From Actinoallomurus spadix (lineage in GTDB: Bacteria; Actinomycetota; Actinomycetes; Streptosporangiales; Streptosporangiaceae): a DNA stretch of 64,000 nucleotides. Each line of letters starts with the position of its first letter. Positions within the stretch are counted from its first letter, which is position 1. Positions 1 through 8,536 of this stretch are shown here, piece after piece. Made by a program: the position numbers and the translations under genes. The stretch spans positions 248,001 to 312,000 of the forward strand of contig NZ_JAMXMX010000006.1 in assembly GCF_024055725.1 (NCBI RefSeq). The letters run 5' to 3'. The notes under the pieces are model-generated. The model worked only from the letters and a program-made list of their open reading frames with translations. It did no database searches and was not told the origin of the DNA.

Positions 1-942
1 CACGAATCCATCGACGAGATGCGCCGGGCCCTGGCCTGCGTCGATGTCCCTCTGGAACTCGACGTACCCCCGCGGTCACTCGGGGAACTCGCCGCCGAGG
101 TCTCGCGTGTCCGTCGACTGGCGCAGGACGCACAGCATTCGCAGGTCGGTGATCGCATTTCGGCTCTGATCACCGAGTTGTCCTTCCACGTCAACGATTC
201 CGGTGATCCACGGGCTTGGACACTGCTCAACAACGCGCAGGCGGTGGCTGTCTCACTCGCGCGCCGCCTGGGCTACAACGACCTCGCCAACTTCGGTATC
301 GAGCGCGCGGCCGCTGCGGCGGCTCGATCGGAGGACCCCAACCTGCCGAGGCTTGCTCAGCTCTCTCGAGCGCTGCTTCTGATGACGATCGGCGCCTGGG
401 ACGCTGGGATGAAGCTCGTTGAGCGTGCCGGTACTGGGATGGACCTGGACAGTTCCGAGTCTCGAGCCGTCTTCGGAGCGCTGCAGTTGCGTGCGGCGAT
501 CCTGTCCGCTCGCGCCGGGAGGGCCGGCGACGCCTGGGAGCATTACGGGCTCGCAAGCGAGGCCGCCCGGCAGTTGCCCGAACGAGCACCAGACTTCTAC
601 GGCCTGCAGTTCCATCTGCTGAACGTCGCCATTCACGGGGTGGCCGTCGCAGTGGAGCTCACCGACTTCGACGAGGCGATCAGGCGAGATTCCCGTTTGT
701 CACTGCCGACTTCCGTGTCGGCGGAACGCCGGGCCCACCACGAGATCGACGTGGGCCGTGCCCTCGTGTCGACCGGTCAGTGGGATCAGGCGCTGCGTCG
801 ACTGCTCAGAGCGGAATCGATCGCCCCCCAGATGACGCGATACCACCCGATGGCGCGGGAGTCGGTCATCCGGCTGATTGATCATCATCGAAAGCTCCCT
901 GAGCCTCTCCGGCTGCTTCAGGACCGCATGAGCTTGACCTGA
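1..942 (+). CDS. XRE-type transcriptional regulator, C-terminal part (5' end outside window)
   Basis: The frame is open from base 1 and ends at 942, leaving 313 codons; the N-terminal helix-turn-helix lies upstream of the window. What is visible is an all-alpha, TPR-like sensor region rich in Ala, Leu and Arg, with repeated helical segments such as WTLLNNAQAVAVSLARRLG. This architecture is common in actinomycete XRE regulators that sit beside RsbW-like ATP-binding genes and small secondary-metabolite loci. The first in-frame ATG at 19 is probably internal. It is the likely regulator of the genes that follow. The regulator assignment rests on the C-terminal pattern and the context, because the DNA-binding domain is not in the window. 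Confidence 0.7.
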   Translation, partial: HESIDEMRRALACVDVPLELDVPPRSLGELAAEVSRVRRLAQDAQHSQVGDRISALITELSFHVNDSGDPRAWTLLNNAQAVAVSLARRLGYNDLANFGIERAAAAAARSEDPNLPRLAQLSRALLLMTIGAWDAGMKLVERAGTGMDLDSSESRAVFGALQLRAAILSARAGRAGDAWEHYGLASEAARQLPERAPDFYGLQFHLLNVAIHGVAVAVELTDFDEAIRRDSRLSLPTSVSAERRAHHEIDVGRALVSTGQWDQALRRLLRAESIAPQMTRYHPMARESVIRLIDHHRKLPEPLRLLQDRMSLT

Positions 943-961
943 CGCTTCGTCAAGGGTTCAC

Positions 962-982
962 ATGCGCACAACTCGTGCGCAT
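962..982. promoter_or_regulatory. Inverted repeat, possible operator
   Basis: Perfect 7-bp arms ATGCGCA (962-968) and TGCGCAT (976-982) are separated by 7 bases. They lie just after the XRE-type regulator stop and 130 bp before the ATP-binding gene. A regulator site or a weak terminator are both possible; the binding protein is unknown. Confidence 0.3.
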
Positions 983-1113
983 TGACTCTCTCGACGTTAC
1001 TTACCGTGATGCATCGTTGACGGTGCGTCCGGAATCCCCCTGGCGCTGCCCGGAAACGCGAACTCTGGAAGGCGTCGGATGCGCATACAGATCCCACCCC
1101 GCTGGTGGACAGA

Positions 1114-1590
1114 ATGAGGGCGGCCGTACGCACGCCGTCCGTGCCCCCTCGTCGATCGTTCCTCGCGCTGCGCGACCGGCCCGGGGTCATTCACCGCCTC
1201 CGGGCCTTCGCCGGCGCCGCGGTCACCGGTCTTCCGTACGCCGTCGACGAGATCGAGCTGATCGCCGTGGAGCTCGTCACCAACGCCCTGCGGCACGCCG
1301 CGCGAAAGCTGACCCTCACCGAGGACCTGTGGCCGATCGGCGTCGAGATGACCGCCGACCACCGGTACGTACATCTGGCCGTGAGCGACCCCGACCCGCA
1401 GCCCATGCCCGCAGGCGATACGGGTGGCCTGCTCGCCGAACATGGTCGCGGCCTGGCGATCGTCGACGATCTTGCCGTCGCCCGGTGGGCCACCTACACG
1501 CGACACGGAAAGACGGTTCACGTCATCGTCGCCGGATCAGGTGTGACTCTCACACCCGGCGAGCTCGAATCGATCCGGGAACTGCAATGA
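1114..1590 (+). CDS. RsbW-like ATP-binding (HATPase_c_2) protein
   Basis: A 158-aa single-domain GHKL ATPase of the anti-sigma factor/serine kinase type. The N-box is visible as VELVTNALRHA, followed by a G1-like VSDPDPQP and a G2-like EHGRGLAIVDDLA. There is no sensor or phospho-acceptor domain. Such stand-alone proteins are abundant in actinomycetes and usually partner STAS proteins or unknown regulators. The start is uncertain: GTG at 1105 and ATG at 1114 are both in frame, and neither has a strong ribosome-binding site. The stop overlaps the next gene in an ATGA arrangement, so the two are probably translationally coupled. The client sigma factor, if any, cannot be named. Confidence 0.8.
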   Translation: MRAAVRTPSVPPRRSFLALRDRPGVIHRLRAFAGAAVTGLPYAVDEIELIAVELVTNALRHAARKLTLTEDLWPIGVEMTADHRYVHLAVSDPDPQPMPAGDTGGLLAEHGRGLAIVDDLAVARWATYTRHGKTVHVIVAGSGVTLTPGELESIRELQ

Positions 1591-1868
1591 TCCGCCTACT
1601 CGCCTGGCTGTTCGCTCGGCGCAGCCCGTGCCGTACGAGGGGCGACGACACGGTCACCGACATCCCGGTCTGCCGGGCCGATCCCAGCGCGCGGCAGCTC
1701 GCCGAGCTGCAGGGGCTGTGCTCGCTCTGGTTAGTGATGTGGTGCTGGTATCGACGCGAGTACATGGCCATCGCGAAGTTCGACACCGCGGATCCGATCC
1801 TGTTCGACCCGGACCCGCGGCGGCTGGTGTACCGGTGCCGTGCGGCCGAACTCGCGGTGCCGGCGTGA
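1587..1868 (+). CDS. Small hypothetical protein coupled to the ATP-binding gene
   Basis: A 93-aa protein whose ATG overlaps the preceding stop (ATGA). The N-terminus is basic and Cys-containing; the middle holds a Trp/Leu-rich stretch (LWLVMWCWYRREY) that could be buried or membrane-peripheral. The C-terminus reads DPILFDPDPRRLVYRCR. I do not recognise the family. The overlap, GC-rich third positions and position between a regulator/ATPase pair and a RiPP-type methyltransferase argue that it is real and part of the same transcription unit. Confidence 0.6.
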   Translation: MIRLLAWLFARRSPCRTRGDDTVTDIPVCRADPSARQLAELQGLCSLWLVMWCWYRREYMAIAKFDTADPILFDPDPRRLVYRCRAAELAVPA

Positions 1869-2109
1869 GCGACCGTCCTCGCACGCCCATCCCGACCCCC
1901 GTGCGGCGCCGCCCCCCGAAGCCGTACGGCCCCGGTCGCCGGGTCGGGCGCGACGCATCGGTACGTGCTCCCCGGCGGCTCCACCCAGACGTCCCGGCAG
2001 GTACGGACACCGTCCACTGCCGGGGCCGACGGGCCGCCGGACGCGTCACGAGGGAGGCGCGTCCGGCGGCCCTGGCGACCAGGAATCTCAACAGCGAAGG
2101 AGAGAACAT

Positions 2110-2223
2110 ATGGGCAGGCACGGTACGGGCGGCGATGAGCGGGACGGCCACAAGGACAAGGGCAAGCAGGGCACGTTCGTGGACCCTGCCAAGGACGGCA
2201 AGGGCGAAGACAGCGGTAAATGA
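2110..2223 (+). CDS. Putative RiPP precursor peptide (imiditide-like)
   Basis: A 37-aa highly charged peptide with a good ribosome-binding site (AAGGAGAG, about 6 bases before the ATG). Its stop overlaps the ATG of the PIMT-like methyltransferase by four bases. It contains six Asp residues (9, 12, 16, 25, 29, 34), two in Asp-Gly and one in Asp-Ser context, the contexts in which methyl-esterified Asp most readily closes to aspartimide. There is no Cys and no signal peptide. Precursor plus stand-alone PIMT homologue is the reported minimal layout of imiditides (for example NmaA/NmaM of Nonomuraea maritima). The role is inferred from layout, charge and Asp content; which Asp is modified cannot be told from sequence. 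Confidence 0.65.
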   Translation: MGRHGTGGDERDGHKDKGKQGTFVDPAKDGKGEDSGK

Positions 2224-3377
2224 CCGACGCTGAAGCGCTGAACCGGCGGCTCGTCGACGAACTGGCGGCCGCCGGTGCGCTGCCTCAAGAGTGGCGCGCG
2301 CCCTTCCTGGCCGCTCCCCGGCACCTGTTCGTACCCCGTGTCATCTGGGAGGACGCCGGCGGGGGCACGTTGACACCGCGCCGACGGGATGAAAATCCTG
2401 CCGCCTGGCTGTCAGCCGTGTACGCCGACGAGGCGATCGTCACGCAGGTCGATGACGGGGCGACGCCGGACACCGGAACGGGCTCGCGGGTCACCAGCTC
2501 GATCTCCAAACCGTCCATCGTGGCCAGGATGCTCGGCGACCTCGAAGTGGAGCGCGGTATGCGCGTGCTGGAGATCGGCACCGGTACCGGCTGGAACGCG
2601 GCACTCCTCACCCACGCGGTCGGCGAAGGGAACGTCACGACCGTCGAGGTCGACGGCGTTCTCGCCGAGCGGGCTCGTACGGCCCTGGCCGGGGCCGGGG
2701 TGTCGCCTCTGGTGGTCACCGGAGACGGCGCGGGCGGGTACCCGCCGGGCGCGCCGTACGACCGGGTCATCGCGACCGCGTCGGTACGGGTCGTCCCGTA
2801 CCCGTGGGTGACGCAGACCCGGCCGGGCGGGCTGATCCTCTCGCCGTGGGGCACTGCCTATGACAACGGCGCGCTCGTCCGTCTGACGGTCGACGATCGC
2901 GGCGCGGCGTACGGCCCGTTCCTCGACAACACGATCGCGTTCATGTGGGTGCGCGCGCAGCGTGTGCCACGTCCGGCCGTGCCGGCGCACCTGGCGGGCG
3001 TGGCGGAGTCGACCACGACCCTCCACCCGGACGCGGTGGCCTTCGACGACTACGACGCGAGGTTCGCGGTGGGCGTGCGGGTGCCCGACGTGGTGACGAG
3101 GTTCGAGGATGCCGGTGACGGCGGCGACGACTTCACCTTCTGGGCGTTCTCCGGTGCGTCCTGGGCGCGCGTCGACGTCATCGACGGGGCGGTCTCGCAT
3201 CGGGTGCGTCAACACGGTCCGCGTGCGCTGTGGACCGAGATCGAGGCCGCCTATCGTTGGTGGGAGGAGGCCGGGCGTCCGGAGACCGGCCGTTTCGGGC
3301 TCGCCGTCACCGCCGACCGTCAGTACGTCTATCTCGACTCGCCCGGCACCCCCGTGGGTCGTCCGGGGAGTCGCTGA
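2220..3377 (+). CDS. PIMT-like O-methyltransferase, RiPP-associated type
   Basis: A 385-aa SAM-dependent methyltransferase homologous to protein-L-isoaspartate O-methyltransferase. The N-terminal half has the PIMT layout (APRHLFVPRV, SSISKPSIVARML) and the SAM-binding motif I VLEIGTGTGWNAALL at about residues 116-130. Housekeeping PIMTs are about 210-230 aa. This one carries an extra C-terminal region of about 150 residues ending in LWTEIEAAYRWWEEAGRP and FGLAVTADRQYVYLD, which resembles the C-terminal motif of O-methyltransferases linked to lasso peptides, graspetides, FxLD lanthipeptides and imiditides. It starts inside the stop of the small peptide gene, its probable substrate. Expected activity: methyl esterification of an Asp side chain, then aspartimide formation. 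No ATP-grasp, lanthipeptide or lasso cyclase gene lies nearby. Confidence 0.85.
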   Translation: MTDAEALNRRLVDELAAAGALPQEWRAPFLAAPRHLFVPRVIWEDAGGGTLTPRRRDENPAAWLSAVYADEAIVTQVDDGATPDTGTGSRVTSSISKPSIVARMLGDLEVERGMRVLEIGTGTGWNAALLTHAVGEGNVTTVEVDGVLAERARTALAGAGVSPLVVTGDGAGGYPPGAPYDRVIATASVRVVPYPWVTQTRPGGLILSPWGTAYDNGALVRLTVDDRGAAYGPFLDNTIAFMWVRAQRVPRPAVPAHLAGVAESTTTLHPDAVAFDDYDARFAVGVRVPDVVTRFEDAGDGGDDFTFWAFSGASWARVDVIDGAVSHRVRQHGPRALWTEIEAAYRWWEEAGRPETGRFGLAVTADRQYVYLDSPGTPVGRPGSR

Positions 3378-3444
3378 ATCAGTCGGGTTTCCCTACTCGG
3401 ATACTCTGGTATCTCGTGGCCGGTGCGGCCCTGAGGAGGAGTCC

Positions 3445-4335
3445 ATGGCGTTTCCCCTGCCGTCGTACGAGCGGTCCCGTGTCGTCGTTCCGCCGCCCGG
3501 GGACACTCCCGGCCACTGGGCGGGCGCGCCGAGCGCCTGTGTCGTGGACGGCGAGATCTATCTGGCGTACCGCCTGCGCCGTCCTGTCGGGGAGGGCCGG
3601 GGCTACGCCGTCGTGGTCGCCCGCGCGGTCGGCGGTGAGCGGCCGGAGACGCTGGCCGTGATCGAGAGCGATCGGTTGTCGGCGGAGTCGCTCGAGCGGC
3701 CCGCGCTGGTCGTCACTCCCGAGGGCTCCTGGCGGTTGTACCTCAGCTGCGCGACGCCGGGGACGAAGCACTGGCGCGTCGAGGTGATCGAGGCGGCCGA
3801 CCCCCGCTCGTTCGACCCGTCGACGGCCGAGGTGGTGCTGCCCGGCAGTGACGCCATCGGGGTGAAGGACCCGGTGATCCTCCTGCAGGGCGACAAGTGG
3901 CACCTGTGGGCGTCCTGTCATCCGCTCGCCGACCCGGACGAGGCCGACCGGATGGTGACCGACTACGCGACGAGCGCCGACGGCCTGGACTGGACCTGGC
4001 ACGGCACGGTCCTGACGGGGCGTCCCGGCCGGTGGGACGCGCGCGGCGTACGGATCTCGTCCGTGGTGACGGCGGGCGGCAGGACCGTGGCCTGCTATGA
4101 CGGCCGGGCCAGTGCCACGGAGAACTACGAGGAGCGCACCGGTATCGCGGTCGGTGACGGGTTCGGCATGTTCGAGCAGCAGGGCACCGGCCCGGCCGCC
4201 GTCTCGCCGTACGCCGGTGGCGGCCTGCGCTATGTGACGGCGCTTCCCCTCGGTCACGGGGAATGGCGGCTCTACTACGAGGCGACGCGCGCGGACGGCG
4301 CCCACGAACTGCGCACCGAGCTCATCGCGGCTTGA
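3445..4335 (+). CDS. Glycoside hydrolase family 43-like beta-propeller protein
   Basis: A 296-aa cytoplasmic protein without signal peptide. Repeated blade-like segments (GAPSACVVDGEIYLAYR, SWRLYLSCATPGTKHW, GVKDPVILLQGDKWHLWAS, GEWRLYYEATRADG) match the five-bladed propeller of GH43/GH32-related proteins. The KDP motif, an acidic residue before a DPxIL strand, is where GH43 enzymes place a catalytic Asp. Substrate is unknown and enzymatic activity is unproven. A strong ribosome-binding site (AGGAGGAG) precedes the ATG at 3445. It ends 14 bp inside the convergent sulfotransferase gene. Confidence 0.6.
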   Translation: MAFPLPSYERSRVVVPPPGDTPGHWAGAPSACVVDGEIYLAYRLRRPVGEGRGYAVVVARAVGGERPETLAVIESDRLSAESLERPALVVTPEGSWRLYLSCATPGTKHWRVEVIEAADPRSFDPSTAEVVLPGSDAIGVKDPVILLQGDKWHLWASCHPLADPDEADRMVTDYATSADGLDWTWHGTVLTGRPGRWDARGVRISSVVTAGGRTVACYDGRASATENYEERTGIAVGDGFGMFEQQGTGPAAVSPYAGGGLRYVTALPLGHGEWRLYYEATRADGAHELRTELIAA

Positions 4336-5236
4336 GCCAGTCGCCGTAGTCCTCGCCCGTCACCTCCTCGAGCAGCCGGATGTCGTCGGCGAAGTGGGGG
4401 ATCAGCTGCTGCCGGTCGTCCCAGGTCAGGGGCTGCCGGGGGCGGCGTTCGCGGTGCAGTGCCGCCAGGAGCGGGCCGCGGGCCAGGCGGCGTACGGGCA
4501 GGGGCAGGTCCTGGCCGATCCGGGCGCCGGTACGCAGCAGTTGCTGCAACGCGCGGGTGACCGGGGAGTCGGCCACGTGATTGGTGACGTTCTCGCGGGG
4601 GATCGATCCGATCAGGCCGGTGCGCACGCCGAGGAACGCGCAGATCCGGTCGAGGGTGGCGGCGGGCTCCTCGTGGATCCGCCGGTACCTCACGACCAGC
4701 ACCTGGTCGCGCGGGAACAGCTTGTACAGGTGCTGGAGCTGCTCGCCGTAGCGCCCGAGGTCGACGTACCGCCAGAACGCCGCCCAGCCCGCCGCGATCC
4801 GTTCGGGTTCGGCGGCGCACGCGTCGACGACGTTCCCGATCGGTTCGAGGCCCGCCGACCACAGGTGCGTCCAGTTGGAGTGGGCCCGTTCGACGGGGTC
4901 CCGGAGGACGGCGACCATCTTCACGTCGGGGATGAGGGTGCGGATGCGGAGCTGCGCGTCCCGGTCGTGGAGGTAGAACGGCGTGCTCTCGCCGCGCAGC
5001 GTGCCCTCCGGGGCGGCGGCGAACAGCGCCTCGTAGTCCGTTCGGCGCCAGACGTGCTCCCGGTAGGTCTGCGCGTCACCGGGGCCACCGCGGGTGGGCG
5101 GTGGTCCGTCGGTGAGGAAGAACTTCGGCTCCTTGACGGGGGACAGGAACAGGTCGGGGTGGCGCGCCAGCGCGGCGTGCAGGGCCGTCGTGCCGGCCTT
5201 CGGAGCACCGATCAGCAGAAAGTCCGGAAGGGTCAT
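4322..5236 (-). CDS. Sulfotransferase family protein
   Basis: A 304-aa PAPS-dependent sulfotransferase. The 5'-phosphosulfate-binding loop is near the N-terminus (LIGAPKAGTTALHAAL), with KEPKFF after it and the 3'-phosphate-binding motif VAVLRDPVERAHSNW in the middle. Similar actinobacterial enzymes sulfate carbohydrates or small metabolites. The ATG at 5236 was chosen over an upstream in-frame start at 5272 because GGGAGG precedes it at good spacing and the P-loop follows directly. The tail overlaps the convergent glycosidase-like gene by 14 bp. Substrate cannot be predicted. Confidence 0.85.
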   Translation of the reverse strand: MTLPDFLLIGAPKAGTTALHAALARHPDLFLSPVKEPKFFLTDGPPPTRGGPGDAQTYREHVWRRTDYEALFAAAPEGTLRGESTPFYLHDRDAQLRIRTLIPDVKMVAVLRDPVERAHSNWTHLWSAGLEPIGNVVDACAAEPERIAAGWAAFWRYVDLGRYGEQLQHLYKLFPRDQVLVVRYRRIHEEPAATLDRICAFLGVRTGLIGSIPRENVTNHVADSPVTRALQQLLRTGARIGQDLPLPVRRLARGPLLAALHRERRPRQPLTWDDRQQLIPHFADDIRLLEEVTGEDYGDWLKPR

Positions 5237-5360
5237 CCATCCTCCCTGGTCAGGCGTCCAGCGGTGAGTCAATCATCCCATACCTACCTAAAATGCAGGG
5301 AAATATGCCCTATCAAGGTCGTCGCGGTTCGGGCTGGAATGCGCGATCCTCGGCCGGGTC

Positions 5361-6113
5361 TCAGCCGTAACTGTCGATGCCGAGTTTCACCGCGACGGCC
5401 ACGCCGCAGACCGCGACGATGACGCGCAGTGCCTCACCGGGGAGGCGGCGTACGAGCGCGGGACCGATCCAGCCGCCCACCAGGAAGCCCGCCGCCAGCG
5501 GAACGACGGCGTCCCACCGTACGGGGCCGAAGAGCGCGAACCCGAGGGCGGCGACGCCGTTGGCCAGGCCGGCGATGACGTTCTTCACCGCGTTGACCCG
5601 GACCAGGGGCAGGTCGATCATCGCGGCGAGCACGGCCAGCGTGAGGATGCCGCCGGCGGCGCCGAAGTACCCGGTGTACACCGCGACCGTGAACAGCGCC
5701 AGGCGGAGCGGCCGGCTGCGCTCCCCCGTGGAGCGTTCCGCGAGCCGCTTCGCCTTCGGCTGCAGCAGCAGGATCAGGGACGCCCCCGCGATCAGCCACG
5801 GCGCGATCAGCTCGAACGCCCGCGACGGCGTCACCAGGAGGAGCACCGCGCCGGTGGCGCCGCCGAGCGCCGTCAGCAGGCCCAGCCGCAGGACGCGGGA
5901 ACGCTGGCCGGTGAGCTCCCGCTGCGAACCCGCCGCCGCGCCCACCGCCGTGAACACCAGGGCGACCGTGTTGGTCACGTTCGCGCTGAGGGCGGGCAGC
6001 CCCAGTGCCAGCAGCGCGGGATACGACACGACCGACGCGAGGCTCACCACGGTGCTGACCACCCCGGCGAGGACGCCGACCCCGAACAGGATGGGCAGGT
6101 GTGCCGTGATCAC
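5361..6113 (-). CDS. Sulfite exporter TauE/SafE family permease
   Basis: A 250-aa integral membrane protein with about eight hydrophobic helices and the internally duplicated TauE/SafE layout. Family signatures are seen in each half: ALSANVTNTVALVF near the N-terminus and YTGYFGAAGGILTLAVL in the middle, with VNAVKNVIAGLANG following. The family moves sulfite, sulfonates or other anions out of the cell. It starts at GTG 6113 with no clear ribosome-binding site. A second family member lies at 33505-34338. Substrate unknown. Confidence 0.85.
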   Translation of the reverse strand: MITAHLPILFGVGVLAGVVSTVVSLASVVSYPALLALGLPALSANVTNTVALVFTAVGAAAGSQRELTGQRSRVLRLGLLTALGGATGAVLLLVTPSRAFELIAPWLIAGASLILLLQPKAKRLAERSTGERSRPLRLALFTVAVYTGYFGAAGGILTLAVLAAMIDLPLVRVNAVKNVIAGLANGVAALGFALFGPVRWDAVVPLAAGFLVGGWIGPALVRRLPGEALRVIVAVCGVAVAVKLGIDSYG

Positions 6114-6153
6114 CCAATATCACTAACACACCGGGTCGCCAGGGGGTGGGGAC

Positions 6154-6534
6154 TCAGCTCGCGACCTTGGCGGAGACGATGTCCGGGGCGAGGGTGGCGA
6201 CGACGCCGATGATCTGGCCGACCAGCTCGGCCGGGACGCCCGCGGCGGTGAGCGCGTCCGTCAGGTGCCCGGCGACCAGGTCGAAGTGCTCCTGCTCGAT
6301 GCCGCGCCCCTGGTGGACCGCCCGCATGGGCGCGTCCGAGTAGACCTGCGGCCCGCCCAGTGCCGCGCCGAAGAACTCCACCTGACGGCCCTTGAGCCGG
6401 GGCATGGAGACGCCGGCGAAGAAGCTCTCCAGCTTCGGATCCGCCAGCACCCGTACGTAGAAGTCGTCGACCACGGCGACGAGCGCCTCCTCGCCGCCGA
6501 TCCTGTCGTAGATGCTCTGCTCCGTGGTGCTCAT
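6154..6534 (-). CDS. Group I truncated haemoglobin
   Basis: A 126-aa haem protein of the 2-on-2 fold. The start [22 protein letters not shown], the B-helix Tyr in [11 protein letters not shown], and the proximal His in [18 protein letters not shown] fit group I (trHbN) proteins. Members typically oxidise nitric oxide to nitrate or bind O2. Length is standard. The ATG at 6534 fits the family start; longer upstream reading is not family-like. It lies 40 bp before the TauE-like gene on the same strand in the opposite order of transcription (hb is downstream of nothing obvious), and may be monocistronic. Confidence 0.9.
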   Translation of the reverse strand: MSTTEQSIYDRIGGEEALVAVVDDFYVRVLADPKLESFFAGVSMPRLKGRQVEFFGAALGGPQVYSDAPMRAVHQGRGIEQEHFDLVAGHLTDALTAAGVPAELVGQIIGVVATLAPDIVSAKVAS

Positions 6535-6742
6535 CGCGCTGCCTTCCTGGCTCGTCCGTCGGAAGTCGGAAGGAGGCCAGCGTCGGATCCGCGCATTACG
6601 ACCGGCGCCGCGGGCGGTAACCATGAGGTGACGCTCGGCGCACCACCGGCCCGTACGGCTGTGAGACCGGGCTCTCGCGCCTACTCGCGCCGTGCCGCAC
6701 TGGGGCTGGGGCGTCGCTCCGCCGTACACCGGCGCGTAACGG

Positions 6743-7471
6743 TCAGCTCGCCAGTTCTCCCGGGCCCGGGATCGGCGGCAGGTCGGCCAGCGCCGCGAGC
6801 GTGGCCTCGTCCAGCGGCGTCTCCGGGAACGGCGGGCGCCAGCCGGTCTCCGGGTCGTAGCGGCGTACCACCTTGGCGGGCACCCCGGCGATGACGCTGT
6901 GGTCGGGGAACTCCCCGCGCACCACGGCGCCGCCGGCGACGACGACGTTCCGCCCCAGGCGGGTGCCGGGCAGGATGATGGCGCCGGCGCCGAGCCAGCA
7001 GCCGTCGCCGATGACGACCGAGTCGTTGACCGGCCACTGCCGGCCGACGGGGACGTCCGGGTCGGCGTAGCCGTGGTTCTGGTCGGTGATGTAGACGTAC
7101 GGGCCGGTGAAGACGTCGTCGCCGATCTCGATCGACTGGTGGCCGACGATGTGACTGCCCCGGCCGATCGAACAGGCTTTACCGATCTTCACGACGGGGT
7201 CCGGGCCCAGGTCCAGGCCGGGGCCGAAGCCGGCCGAGATCGTGACGTGCACTCCGACGAGCGTGTCGTCGCCGATATGGATCCAGGGTTCGCCGAAGAT
7301 CGCACCGGTGGGGAAGCCGATGCAGACGCCTTTTCCCAGGTGACCGAATCGCCGCCCGGCGGGGGTGCTCGGTGTTATCTCGCCATGCCGGCGGATCCAC
7401 TCCCAGCCCCGGTGGAGAGCCACCGCCACCACTCTGCGGGTCGCGGAACCGATCGACGACCTAAGCGACAT
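6743..7471 (-). CDS. Hexapeptide-repeat acyltransferase (left-handed beta-helix)
   Basis: A 242-aa protein with isoleucine-patch repeats characteristic of LbetaH acyltransferases, for example [36 protein letters not shown] and [19 protein letters not shown] histidine in the DQNHGYADP loop corresponds to the catalytic His of the CAT/NodL/maltose acetyltransferase group. The N-terminal 40 residues are amphipathic and basic; the C-terminal tail after [12 protein letters not shown] is family-typical. It probably O- or N-acetylates a sugar or small molecule. The acceptor cannot be inferred. Confidence 0.85.
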   Translation of the reverse strand: MSLRSSIGSATRRVVAVALHRGWEWIRRHGEITPSTPAGRRFGHLGKGVCIGFPTGAIFGEPWIHIGDDTLVGVHVTISAGFGPGLDLGPDPVVKIGKACSIGRGSHIVGHQSIEIGDDVFTGPYVYITDQNHGYADPDVPVGRQWPVNDSVVIGDGCWLGAGAIILPGTRLGRNVVVAGGAVVRGEFPDHSVIAGVPAKVVRRYDPETGWRPPFPETPLDEATLAALADLPPIPGPGELAS

Positions 7472-7681
7472 GCCGGAAACGGTACGGCATGTGATGTCCG
7501 TTTGATCCCCTGATATGGCATCCCGTGACCGTCAGGCCGTACCGCATTCGGTCAGAAAGCGCGCACCCGTTCAGGAGAAAAGTCCTGGCCGTACCGCACG
7601 GAACGCCGCCGCCCCGGGAACGGGAGCAGAACGGCGGTGGGCCCGGCCATCACGCGGGGCTCACCGCCGAATCGAACGCCG

Positions 7682-8284
7682 TCAGGACGTACGAGCACGG
7701 TCGCTGCCGCTGCTGCCGCTCTCGCTGTCCGACACCGAGGAGAGGCGCTCGGACGGCGCGGACGCCGACTCCTCGGCCTGCCTGCGCGCGACGTTGTGGC
7801 GGGTCGCGATCGCTCCGGCGGCACCGAGCGCCCCACCGGCCAGGAGCAGCGTGGTGGCCATGCCACGGCGGCGCTTAGGCTGCGGCGGCTCCAGCCGCTT
7901 GGCCGTCCGGCGCATCATCGCGCCGACCCGGGGGGCGAGCTCCTTCTCGATGTACGCGCCGGCGCGGTCCAGCCGCGGCGCGCCCCAGACCCGGGCGTTG
8001 TACACGCCCGTGGAGGCCACGTCGCGGGCCTGACCCGCCGTGGGACCGAGCTTCTCCGCGGTCCGCTGGGCGGCGGTCTGCGCGGTCGTCGCCGCGCTCT
8101 GCGCGCCCTGCGCGGTTCGCTGGGCGGTGCGCTGGGCCGACATCATGGCGCGCTTCTGCGCCCGGCTCAGCTCGGAGAGGCGCAGCTGCCGCGCGCTGCG
8201 CATCGCGCGCTTCTGCGCCCGGGTCAGCTGTGAGCCGCTGAGCTTGACCTGCGGCTTTTTACTGCTCATCGATCGTAGGGACAT
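7682..8284 (-). CDS. Unknown Ala/Arg-rich membrane-anchored protein beside ppiA
   Basis: A 200-aa protein with a striking N-terminal half of repeated basic/Ala helices: RAQKRAM occurs twice and AQRTAQ-type units follow, ending with a hydrophobic segment (TTLLLAGGALGAAGAIA) near residue 155 and a Ser/acidic tail. The ATG at 8284 was chosen because GGAGGGG lies 5 bases upstream. The gene is divergent from ppiA, where other actinomycetes often encode DUF5324-type proteins of similar topology, so it may be a diverged counterpart. Function unknown. Confidence 0.6.
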   Translation of the reverse strand: MSLRSMSSKKPQVKLSGSQLTRAQKRAMRSARQLRLSELSRAQKRAMMSAQRTAQRTAQGAQSAATTAQTAAQRTAEKLGPTAGQARDVASTGVYNARVWGAPRLDRAGAYIEKELAPRVGAMMRRTAKRLEPPQPKRRRGMATTLLLAGGALGAAGAIATRHNVARRQAEESASAPSERLSSVSDSESGSSGSDRARTS

Positions 8285-8536
8285 CCATACCCCTCCGTTA
8301 TGTGCGGTCTCGACCAACCTCTTCCCCCGGTAGGCGATGTCAATCACCGGACCGGTGAGAGCGCCGTTCGCCCGTTGTCAGGGCGCTGTTCGGCCCCGCC
8401 CGAGAACACCGTCCGGCCGTCGGCGCCGGTGCGGCGGGTCGTTCGGGGAACCCGCCGAGGCCAGTAGCGTTGGTCACCTCAGACGTATCCGAACACGCCC
8501 GCCGAGGGCATACTCCGAAACGAGGAGGCGGTCTTC

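Noticed and set aside
1865-2233. GTG-started frame overlapping the 93-aa gene stop (GTGA) and running through the precursor gene
   Set aside because: Pro/Arg-rich low-complexity product, loses GC-rich third positions after the first third, and would overlap the well-supported 37-aa gene by 114 bases.
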